In this document: positions 1-5,364 of the stretch, piece after piece
How the letters are laid out: the number at the start of each line of letters is the position of its first letter
Position numbering within the stretch: the first letter of the stretch is position 1
From: a virus
Length of the DNA: 27,993 bases
Virus record (IMG/VR): IMGVR_UViG_3300025309_000043
Location: 1-27,993 of that record
Direction: 5' to 3' (one strand)
Made by a program: the position numbers and the translations under genes
Notes under the pieces: generated by a model
Told to the model about the DNA's origin: nothing
Databases searched by the model: none
What the model saw: the letters and a program-made list of their open reading frames with translations, nothing else

Positions 1-135
1 GAAGGTTATCTGGAGCAGTTCGCTCACCGTCATGCCTTTCGGCATTTCCAGACCGGGGCCGCCGGCGTATGCCGCCAGCGAGAAAACCGCGAGAATAATA
101 AAAGCCAGGGCGATGCTGATTTTGTAATTTTTCAT
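1..135 (-). CDS. Exported protein of unknown function, 3' end cut by window edge
   Basis: The first 45 codons of a leftward gene are visible. They encode a short charged start (MKNYK), a hydrophobic segment of about 18 residues and an AYA-GG cleavage site, which together form a Sec signal peptide. The mature part begins GGPGLEMPKGMTVSELLQ. The start is set by AAGGAG seven bases upstream of the ATG. It is the last visible gene of the leftward late arm. A structured RNA leader (170-330) lies directly upstream, so expression may be controlled by that RNA. The family is not recognised and the gene continues beyond position 1. Signal peptides are uncommon among phage structural genes, so a role in the cell envelope (lysis, exclusion) or a cargo gene is possible, but that is inference. 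Confidence 0.75.
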   Translation of the reverse strand, partial: MKNYKISIALAFIILAVFSLAAYAGGPGLEMPKGMTVSELLQITF

Positions 136-169
136 AAAACGCTCCTTATAATTTGATTTTTGGGTTATC

Positions 170-244
170 GGATGCGAGAGGAATTGCACCCCCATTCCGG
201 GCGGTTAGGTGGACCCGGCGTCCTTCTGGTTAGACGACGCACCC
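170..244 (-). ncRNA. tRNA-like cloverleaf with a 12-nt anticodon loop
   Basis: Read on the - strand from 244 down to 170, the sequence forms a tRNA shape. The acceptor stem has 7 bp (244-238 with 176-170, one G-U). A two-base joint follows, then a 4-bp D stem (235-232 with 223-220) with loop AACCAGAA. After one base comes a 5-bp anticodon stem, CCGGG/CCCGG (218-214 with 201-197). A 3-base variable region leads to a 5-bp T stem (193-189 with 181-177, two G-U) with 7-base loop TGCAATT, which keeps T54, C56 and A58. The anticodon loop is 12 bases (TCCACCTAACCG) instead of 7, so it should not decode normally. No CCA is encoded: the bases after the acceptor are GATA. The D, T and anticodon stems recall a Glu/Gln-type tRNA. 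It lies between two late genes. Whether it is a tRNA mimic, a decayed phage tRNA or a leader element is not settled. Confidence 0.62.
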
Positions 245-250
245 ATATAG

Positions 251-330
251 AGGGGCCAGATTTTTTAATTTAAAGTGCCTTCAGGGCTTTTGCTGACCCC
301 TTATTTTTTCAATTTAAGCCCCCGGCACTT
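251..330 (-). ncRNA. Probable pseudoknotted RNA hairpin upstream of the tRNA-like element
   Basis: On the - strand, AAGTGCC (330-324) pairs with GGCACTT (279-273), and inside it GGGCTT (321-316) pairs with AAGCCC (289-284), giving an interrupted stem of about 13 bp. Bases 301-293 of the apical loop (AGGGGTCAG) are complementary over 9 bp, with one G-U, to 259-251 (CTGGCCCCT) downstream of the hairpin, which would make a pseudoknot. It ends seven bases before the tRNA-like fold begins, so the two may form one RNA of about 160 nt in the 200-base gap between the small membrane protein gene and the exported protein gene. The pairing was found by eye; no folding energy was calculated. Confidence 0.45.
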
Positions 331-335
331 ATTTT

Positions 336-431
336 TTACATGCCATTCCTTAAGGATTTTATTATGAATGCATACACCAGAACTGCGCCGACTATGAGAC
401 CGACCGCAGCGCCGGCTACGAAATTTAACAC
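336..431 (-). CDS. Tiny single-pass membrane protein (31 aa)
   Basis: This short reading frame starts at GTG, seven bases after AAGGGAG, and lies 15 bases downstream of the lysozyme-like gene stop. The product (MLNFVAGAAVGLIVGAVLVY followed by AFIIKSLRNGM) is one glycine- and alanine-rich membrane helix with a short basic tail. Its position directly after the lysozyme-like gene suggests a part in lysis, for example a holin-like or spanin-like helper, but the sequence alone does not show that. The good ribosome site, the tight spacing and the clean membrane helix argue that it is real despite its size. It has no recognisable family. Confidence 0.55.
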   Translation of the reverse strand: MLNFVAGAAVGLIVGAVLVYAFIIKSLRNGM

Positions 432-446
432 GAAATCACTCCCTTA

Positions 447-1130
447 TTAATATGGATATTTTTCTATAAATATCTTTAATTCTTTGCATTTATCGAATAC
501 ACGTGCGTAAATGGCGGCGTGATTCGCAATGCCCTCGATGCGCGGATTATAGAGAAACGCCTTTCCTTCGGCCGCGTTGGACGCTACAATATATCTTTCG
601 TAACCGAAGCGGGCCAGCATGTCGTTGGAATCGTAAAGCCTGATGTTGTGTGTCGCGAAGCATTTGACTTCGAGAAATTCATCGTACCGGCGCCACTGGC
701 GTATGGCCGCGAAAAGTTCGGTTTCGAATCCGACATATTTATCCGGAACGCTTTTGTTTTCGGTATTTCCATATCCGACGATTTTGTCCTGGACAAATTC
801 CGACGGCGCCTGACTCTTGAATAATGCTGACTGCTCTTTCTGGATCAGCGAGAGAATCCAGATTGGTTCGATGTCGTATTCGCGGCAGAGTGCGTCGATG
901 AACGCGCTGAAAAGCACACTTTTTTTGCCGACGAAAATTTCCCTGGCTGCCTCGTCTTTAAAACTCTCCGCTTTTTTGAGCAGCCATTCCGGTATCTTCG
1001 CCGGATTGCACACCCGATCTTTCAGCCAGGAATCTATCGCGACGAGGTATTTCTGTATCCCATCAGCGTTAAGAAAACCGTAGTCGTGGACCATACCGTG
1101 ATCGATAAGCACTTCATGATTTTTGGGCAT
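447..1130 (-). CDS. Lysozyme-like endolysin / lytic glycosidase
   Basis: The 227-residue protein has no signal peptide. Residues about 85-105 read EPIWILSLIQKEQSAL, with the hydrophobic-QKEQ pattern typical of lysozyme-fold cell wall glycosidases in which the glutamate (here E99) is the catalytic acid. Further segments (VGYGNTE at about 118-124, the YVGFETELFAAIRQWRRY stretch, and tyrosine- and asparagine-rich substrate-cleft sequence towards the end) fit such a fold. It would cut peptidoglycan glycan strands at the end of the lytic cycle. It lies downstream of the capsid genes in the leftward arm and just upstream of a tiny membrane protein gene. Only a weak ribosome site (GGGGG) precedes the chosen ATG. 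The lysozyme-like assignment is fairly sure; the exact cleavage type is not. Confidence 0.65.
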   Translation of the reverse strand: MPKNHEVLIDHGMVHDYGFLNADGIQKYLVAIDSWLKDRVCNPAKIPEWLLKKAESFKDEAAREIFVGKKSVLFSAFIDALCREYDIEPIWILSLIQKEQSALFKSQAPSEFVQDKIVGYGNTENKSVPDKYVGFETELFAAIRQWRRYDEFLEVKCFATHNIRLYDSNDMLARFGYERYIVASNAAEGKAFLYNPRIEGIANHAAIYARVFDKCKELKIFIEKYPY

Positions 1131-1193
1131 AAGTTTTTAACCCCCGAATTTAAGTTTTTTATTTTAAGTTTTTTTTCGTGTTTAAAAATGAAA

Positions 1194-1276
1194 GATTTGC
1201 CGTTTAAACGCGTTCAAAACGCGTGGCCGTTTCGTTTGATGTGTCCCAACACCCCGAACGCGTTAAAAACGCTCTA
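1194..1276. repeat. Short CGC-TTnAAA-CGC motif repeats in the gap before the lysozyme-like gene
   Basis: The 143-base gap 1131-1273 contains CGCGTTCAAAACGCG (1210-1224) and GAACGCGTTAAAAACGC (about 1257-1273), preceded by CCGTTTAAACGCG. A related run, GCGCTTAAAACGCGCTTAAA, lies at 10807-10826 in the other late arm. The GC blocks recur about every 10-11 bases. They can form only small hairpins. A protein-binding or DNA-bending role is possible. Nothing else is seen in the gap except A/T tracts. Confidence 0.3.
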
Positions 1277-1702
1277 ATAGAGTTTTAGAAGGTCTTTATT
1301 AAAAATCCTGTCTTCTGACGTTTTATTGCTTCTGAATTCGCCCGGAGTACGGCCCGCCGTCTCCTCGACGCCTATGTGCAGCAACCCTTTTTGAATTTGT
1401 TCAAGTGTTTTAACCGAATTTTTATATGCGTCATCGATGGTTTTAGGCATTTCGCCAACACGGCGCTGGTAAAGGTAATAGATACTTACATCGACGGACA
1501 ATTTTAAAAGCAATTTCGGCGCGGTCGCAAACGGCAGCGCGTAACGGCTTCGCAAAAATCCGTCGATGAATTCGCAGGCGTCGGATATTGCACCGTTGAC
1601 GACGGTTTCGTTTATCTCCGCCTGGACGTCGGTATCGTCGCTTAACTGTATTAACGACGCCTCGGAATGATATTTCAAAATATCGTCAATGGTGCAATAC
1701 AT
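1274..1702 (-). CDS. DUF1320-family phage protein (Mu gp36-like)
   Basis: The 142-residue protein begins MYCTIDDILKYHSEASLIQL and contains SDACEFIDGFLRSRYALPF, followed by a helical stretch with YYLYQRR. This is the usual layout of DUF1320, the Mu gp36 family found just after the major capsid gene in Mu-like phages, thought to act at the head-tail connection. Typical members are about 130-150 residues, so the length fits. The start is preceded by AAAGGCGG. The gene lies 15 bases after the DUF2190-like gene in the leftward late arm, in the expected order capsid - decoration - gp36. The assignment rests on motif and synteny; the molecular role is inferred from the family. Confidence 0.75.
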   Translation of the reverse strand: MYCTIDDILKYHSEASLIQLSDDTDVQAEINETVVNGAISDACEFIDGFLRSRYALPFATAPKLLLKLSVDVSIYYLYQRRVGEMPKTIDDAYKNSVKTLEQIQKGLLHIGVEETAGRTPGEFRSNKTSEDRIFNKDLLKLY

Positions 1703-1717
1703 AGGATTCCGCCTTTC

Positions 1718-2125
1718 TTAAACCAGTTTTACCAGGATGAATTCGCCGGCTTCGGCGGCCGCGGTGAGCGCGTATCCGTTTATAACTTCCGGCGTTACCG
1801 AGCCGGTCAGCGCAGGAGCGGCCGCATCGGCCGTCACCTGGACGGCGCCGGCGGCGAGCGCGAGATCGGAAGCCGCGACCGCTTTACCGTTGGCGTCGCT
1901 GGTAACAGCCGCGCCGGCCGTTACAATACCGCCCGCCTCGACGATCACAACGCCATAAGTATGCACGGGCATGTATCTGCCGGTATATCCGTCGAATTCC
2001 GAAACGCCGATCGCTTTTTTTCCGGCTGCGCAGTGATCGCCGTCAAAACCTATAAAGCGGCTTTTTACCGTTTCGGCTGCCGCCTGGACTGATATTGCCT
2101 GGACTGAATTTTGCGTTAATGTCAT
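1718..2125 (-). CDS. DUF2190-like capsid decoration protein
   Basis: The 135-residue protein is rich in alanine, glycine and valine with short beta segments (for example YGVVIVEAGGIVTAGAAVTS at about 57-76). This pattern and its place directly after the major capsid gene match DUF2190-type proteins, small beta-barrel proteins believed to cement or decorate the capsid. A ribosome site AGGAAA precedes the ATG. The gene is 33 bases downstream of the capsid gene and 15 bases upstream of the DUF1320-like gene, so all are probably on one transcript. The alanine-rich composition raises local GC compared with its neighbours, which is usual for this family. Confidence 0.7.
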   Translation of the reverse strand: MTLTQNSVQAISVQAAAETVKSRFIGFDGDHCAAGKKAIGVSEFDGYTGRYMPVHTYGVVIVEAGGIVTAGAAVTSDANGKAVAASDLALAAGAVQVTADAAAPALTGSVTPEVINGYALTAAAEAGEFILVKLV

Positions 2126-2158
2126 GGTGTTTTTCCTCCCGTCATTTAATTGATTTTT

Positions 2159-3091
2159 TTATGCGCAGGTGTCTTTTATGAGATATCCCGCGCTGGGCCA
2201 TACGACGGCTACGCCGAAGTTATCCGTATTTCTTACGTTTTCGACTTTTCCGCCTTCGGTGAAGAACGAATCCACGTACGGATTACCGGTTCTGCGCGGC
2301 GTATAACCGAAAGAAGGCTCTTCGGGCAATCTTAATTCGCCGGCGCCTTTATTCGGAACGTATGCCATAATGGCGTTATCTTCCCACAGGTCGAAGAACT
2401 GGCCGTTCGGCTTATCCGCGTATATTCCCAGGCCGACGACGATCTCGTCGAAACCCAGTATTGTTTTCAGGTCATCGACCGTTACAACGGCCTTGCCCGA
2501 ATATTTTATCCTTTCTATGATCGCCGGATGTTCCACCAGAGCTTCAAAAGCCGTGACGCCCAGGCCGAGGCGATTGGGATATTTGCCTATGGTCTTTCTT
2601 ATCTGGCTTTTGGCCGTTTTTATCTGATCGATCGGGTCTGACTTGGTTTTATTCGTCCATTTGTTATCGGCGGTAAGGGTGACTTTGTGATTCACCGGAT
2701 ATGTGCTCAGGTCCTGCAGCAGGTCGGCCGTCATTTTTTCGCGTCTCAGCTGTATGCCGTTAACGACGGTTTTTGTGCCCAGAATCTTGAGCGGATATAT
2801 CGATTCTTTGCCTTCCCTGTAGTCGATAGGATAGGCGAGATCGTGTTCGTCGGTAACGAGCGCGATCTTCCCTAAGTCGCTGGGTTTCATGAAGTTGGTT
2901 GCGCCGCGTGCGGCCCTTTCGGTTTTGTATATAAGAAACGCCGTTTTGTCGAATACCGGTATCTGCGATTCTTCTTTATCGACCGGAACTATAGGGCAGA
3001 ATTTTTCCGCTATAAATTCCGAATTCGAAAAGCCTATGGCTATAGTTGTCAGTACCGGCTCGATCATCCTTAAATTTTTTAACCTGTCCAT
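2159..3091 (-). CDS. Major capsid protein
   Basis: The 310-residue protein is the probable main shell subunit, of the HK97 fold by family. It opens with an N-terminal region used in assembly (RMIEPVLTTIAIGFSN, EFIAEKFCPIVPV), has a middle helix-rich part (PNRLGLGVTAFEALVEHP) and ends with beta segments (NAIMAYVPNKG, SFGYTPRRTGNPYVDSF). These stretches recur in capsid proteins of Mu-like and related phages. AGGAGG lies five bases before the ATG, a strong site suiting a highly made protein. It sits between the protease/scaffold gene and the decoration gene, exactly where the shell gene is expected. Confidence 0.82.
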   Translation of the reverse strand: MDRLKNLRMIEPVLTTIAIGFSNSEFIAEKFCPIVPVDKEESQIPVFDKTAFLIYKTERAARGATNFMKPSDLGKIALVTDEHDLAYPIDYREGKESIYPLKILGTKTVVNGIQLRREKMTADLLQDLSTYPVNHKVTLTADNKWTNKTKSDPIDQIKTAKSQIRKTIGKYPNRLGLGVTAFEALVEHPAIIERIKYSGKAVVTVDDLKTILGFDEIVVGLGIYADKPNGQFFDLWEDNAIMAYVPNKGAGELRLPEEPSFGYTPRRTGNPYVDSFFTEGGKVENVRNTDNFGVAVVWPSAGYLIKDTCA

Positions 3092-3154
3092 AATTACCTC
3101 CTGGTTATTTTTTTATCGCTCGTAAACTTTATGTAAAAGGATTTTAAAATGAAG

Positions 3155-3706
3155 TTAAATTGTCGCCATAACCGCGACTTCGTAACTTACTTTATTCTTC
3201 TCGGCATACTCTTTTGCTCTTTTGTGGTGTTCGATTTCGGCGGGATTGACGGCCGCGCCGGGCGGAATCGCGAAATCTGTTTTAGCCGCGGCCGCGCCGC
3301 CCTGCTGCTGGGCCGCCGAACTTCTGGTGGCGACTTCGCTGTATTCGGCGGCTTTCGGCAGCCGTTTTAAGAATTCCTGAAACCGCTCGATAGCGGGCCT
3401 TTCTCCGCCTTCGGCGAAGTTATATTTGCCGCGTTCATCGAGTATTTCCATAAAGTCCACGACCGTGGCATGCTGGTCAGCCGGCAGGCCGTCGATTTCC
3501 TTGCAGAACGAACCGAATTCCGTCCGGCGCTTCTCGCGCTCGATCTTCTGGAGTTTTTCTTTTAACGCTTTGTTTTCGTTCTCGACGGTTTTGTTTTTTT
3601 CGGAAAATTCGCTGATCGTTTTGTCCTTTTCGGCCAGGGTTTTGTCCTTAGCCAGATTCTCGCGTTCCTGCTCGTGAAGTTTCTTTTCCGTTTCTTTAGG
3701 GTCCAT
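3155..3706 (-). CDS. Nested scaffold protein (Mu Z-like) from an internal start
   Basis: Inside the protease gene, AGGAGG (3719-3714) lies seven bases before an in-frame ATG at 3706 (residue 145 of the long form, MDPKETEKKLHEQ). This is a better ribosome site than that of the full gene. It would give a 183-residue scaffold lacking the protease domain: a long charged coiled coil, then an alanine- and proline-rich tail. In phage Mu the scaffold Z is made in the same way from within gene I, so the arrangement has a known parallel. The shorter form would be the abundant core filler and the long form the minor protease subunit. Confidence 0.65.
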   Translation of the reverse strand: MDPKETEKKLHEQERENLAKDKTLAEKDKTISEFSEKNKTVENENKALKEKLQKIEREKRRTEFGSFCKEIDGLPADQHATVVDFMEILDERGKYNFAEGGERPAIERFQEFLKRLPKAAEYSEVATRSSAAQQQGGAAAAKTDFAIPPGAAVNPAEIEHHKRAKEYAEKNKVSYEVAVMATI

Positions 3707-4138
3707 TTCATTACCTCCTGTTAAATTTTGCGTGAATTCTATTACCCTTGATGTTTGATCTTCGCTGAACTGGATATCTCTCAATCCCTTGACAGCCGGT
3801 TTTTTAGCTCCCAGAAAGCCTATATGATTTACCGTGAGATCTTCGTTTATCGAAATCGATCTTTTTTTAAAATGTCCCTGCTCGACCAGGTCGGCGAATT
3901 CATCCGTCAGTTCCAGGTCGGCAAAAAGGTGCACGCCGTCGCTTTCAAATTTCTTGACCCAGCCATAAGCCGGAGCGTTTAACGCCGGATGACCGATCAC
4001 GACCGGCACTTCGTCTTTTTCCGGATTATACTTTCCAGCGGCTTCTTTTAATTCTTCGGGCGTCCAGTCTTTTTCAAAGCCGTTTTTGTCGGTATGCGTT
4101 CCTATTTTAAATACAGCCACTTTGTTGAACCTTTTCAT
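3155..4138 (-). CDS. Mu I-like prohead protease with C-terminal scaffold
   Basis: The protein has 327 residues from the ATG at 4138. An upstream in-frame start at 4171 exists, but its extra residues (MGYKKAETGCF) do not look like part of the domain. Residues 1-125 form the protease: FKIGTHTDKNG, PVVIGHPALNAPAYGWV with H50, KKRSISI with S94, and GFLGAKKPAVKGL, the pattern of Mu I-type head maturation proteases. Residues about 145-230 are a highly charged coiled coil (scaffold), and the C-terminal 100 residues are alanine-rich. The enzyme would cut the scaffold and itself during capsid maturation. It is the first gene of the leftward late arm, next to the operator array at 4200-4282. A nested start for the scaffold alone is listed separately. 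Confidence 0.8.
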   Translation of the reverse strand: MKRFNKVAVFKIGTHTDKNGFEKDWTPEELKEAAGKYNPEKDEVPVVIGHPALNAPAYGWVKKFESDGVHLFADLELTDEFADLVEQGHFKKRSISINEDLTVNHIGFLGAKKPAVKGLRDIQFSEDQTSRVIEFTQNLTGGNEMDPKETEKKLHEQERENLAKDKTLAEKDKTISEFSEKNKTVENENKALKEKLQKIEREKRRTEFGSFCKEIDGLPADQHATVVDFMEILDERGKYNFAEGGERPAIERFQEFLKRLPKAAEYSEVATRSSAAQQQGGAAAAKTDFAIPPGAAVNPAEIEHHKRAKEYAEKNKVSYEVAVMATI

Positions 4139-4199
4139 AAAACACCCCGTTTCCGCTTTCTTATAGCCCATGATAACAAAACAAGCCGGGCATTATTAC

Positions 4200-4282
4200 T
4201 GAACCCGTTCACTATTTTCGAAATCTATTTTTTTGAACCCGTTCGCTAAAACTCCCGCCGAAATTACTGAACCCGTTCACTA
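4200..4282. promoter_or_regulatory. Three dyad operators at exact 34-bp spacing between divergent late arms
   Basis: TGAACCCGTTCACTA occurs at 4200-4214 and 4268-4282, and TGAACCCGTTCGCTA at 4234-4248. Each has the dyad TGAAC-CC-GTTC(A/G). The interval is 34 bp in both cases, and the outer two copies share 20 bases. The first copy lies 61 bases before the leftward protease start and the last copy abuts the rightward -10 region. Operators centred about 41 bases before a start site, next to poor -35 boxes, are typical of activator-dependent promoters. The likely binder is the Mor-type activator encoded at 12655-12975 (inference). Confidence 0.7.
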
Positions 4283-4309
4283 ACTTTTTAATGTTGTTTG
4301 CTATATAAT
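4281..4309 (+). promoter_or_regulatory. Candidate activator-dependent rightward late promoter
   Basis: A consensus -10 box TATAAT lies at 4304-4309, but the -35 position 17 bases upstream reads TAACTT, a poor match that abuts the third operator dyad. The expected start of transcription is near 4316, which puts the dyad centre at about -41. It would drive the rightward arm from 4349. A weaker possible counterpart for the leftward arm is TATCAT on the - strand (4175-4170), similarly placed from the first dyad. Confidence 0.5.
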
Positions 4310-4348
4310 GGGTTTTGAATATTGATTTTAATTCGTGAAAGGAACTAT

Positions 4349-4714
4349 ATGGAAGAAATGAAATTTTATATGTCGATGATACAGACCGGAAGCGCAATCG
4401 CTATACTGGGAATCGTTTTATACGTTTTCTTCAACTTTTATCGAAACAAAGACGAAAAAAACGACACTGCCATAAAAGACCGGGAAAACAAATTATTGGA
4501 TAAGTATTATGAAAGCAATCTGCGTTTTTTTGAAGAATTGAAAGCACGGGATCTTCATAGCCAGGAATTTATTCTGGCCCTGCTTGAAAAGATGGATTTA
4601 TACAATGAACGGCTGTCAAAGTTAATTGAAAAAATTGAAACAAACCAATTTTGCCCGTTAATGAACATTAAAAATCAAAAAAAGAACCAGAAAGGCGGCG
4701 ATAATAATGAGTGA
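4349..4714 (+). CDS. Small membrane protein, first gene of the rightward late arm
   Basis: The 121-residue protein starts at ATG 4349 after GAAAGGA; an upstream in-frame TTG at 4322 lacks a good ribosome site. It has one membrane helix (residues about 8-28, with SAIAILGIVLYVFFNF) followed by a long charged helical region (KDRENKLLDKYYESNLRFF, ALLEKMDLYNERLSKLIEKI) that probably forms a coiled coil. Its C-terminus overlaps the next gene. A small membrane protein ahead of the terminase genes is common in Mu-like phages, where holins or lysis helpers occur, but one helix and a long cytoplasmic tail do not decide the function. No family is recognised. Confidence 0.65.
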   Translation: MEEMKFYMSMIQTGSAIAILGIVLYVFFNFYRNKDEKNDTAIKDRENKLLDKYYESNLRFFEELKARDLHSQEFILALLEKMDLYNERLSKLIEKIETNQFCPLMNIKNQKKNQKGGDNNE

Positions 4715-4952
4715 AGTTCTTGCTCTGAAAGGGCTTCTGGCCGAAACCAAAAAGAATATCAACGAATTGAGTCTCGATATGGTGGCGGATATGCGTGAAG
4801 TCCGCGGCTTATATAATCCGTACGAAGACGACCTGGCGATCATCGACGCCGAAACGGCACGCATCAAAGCAAATAAAATAAAGCAGACTCAAAGCGAGAT
4901 CATAAGGCTAACAAGCAAAAAAAAGCAACTGGAGCGCGAGATTAATGGCTAA
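4707..4952 (+). CDS. Small coiled-coil phage protein (81 aa)
   Basis: The gene starts in the sequence AATAATGAGTGA, so its ATG overlaps the stop of the preceding gene. It ends overlapping the start of the small terminase gene by eight bases. The product is mostly charged alpha helix: MREVRGLYNPYEDDLAIID in the middle and EIIRLTSKKKQLEREING at the end. It has no catalytic motif. The position, just before the small terminase gene, is where Mu encodes its short gp25/gp26 proteins, and this may be an equivalent. The overlaps on both sides imply translational coupling and support its reality. Confidence 0.65.
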   Translation: MSEVLALKGLLAETKKNINELSLDMVADMREVRGLYNPYEDDLAIIDAETARIKANKIKQTQSEIIRLTSKKKQLEREING

Positions 4953-5364
4953 AAAAGAAGCGTATCTGGAAACCGCCGAAAAAATGTATGTCAGCGGCTT
5001 TAAAAGCGTGGCCGATATAGCCGCGCAGCTTAATCTATCGGAAAAAACCCTCTTCAACTGGAAAAAAGAGGGCAACTGGGAAGCGAAACGCCTTCAGCGC
5101 ATGCAGCAGGAAACAAAGCTCGACGAGGATATTTACGTATTGACCAGGCTGCTCATTAAAGATTTAAAAGACCAGAGAGAAGCCGGCGGAGCTACAAACC
5201 TCGACCTGCTCGATAGAATCATCAAACTTGTTGATAAATCTAAAAAAGCCAAAGACTACGAAGACACTAAAAACATAGGTGAAGCGGCAAACGAAAACAA
5301 GCCGAAAGTAATAAGCCCCGAAACTATTAAAAATATTGAAAAGGAATTCCTCGGCCTTGAATGA
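4945..5364 (+). CDS. Terminase small subunit
   Basis: The 139-residue protein carries an N-terminal helix-turn-helix (VADIAAQLNLSEKTLFNWKK, residues about 22-41, then EGNWEAKRL), the DNA-recognition unit of phage small terminases of the Mu gp27/DUF1804 type. The middle and C-terminal helices would mediate oligomer formation and contact with the large subunit. It recognises phage DNA and presents it to the motor for packaging. The gene overlaps both neighbours and directly precedes the large terminase, the usual order. Confidence 0.8.
   Translation: MAKKEAYLETAEKMYVSGFKSVADIAAQLNLSEKTLFNWKKEGNWEAKRLQRMQQETKLDEDIYVLTRLLIKDLKDQREAGGATNLDLLDRIIKLVDKSKKAKDYEDTKNIGEAANENKPKVISPETIKNIEKEFLGLE

Noticed and set aside
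170-244. Annotating the cloverleaf as a working tRNA gene
   Set aside because: The 12-base anticodon loop, 3-base variable region, single G in the D loop and G in place of T55 make normal decoding unlikely, so it is listed as tRNA-like only.
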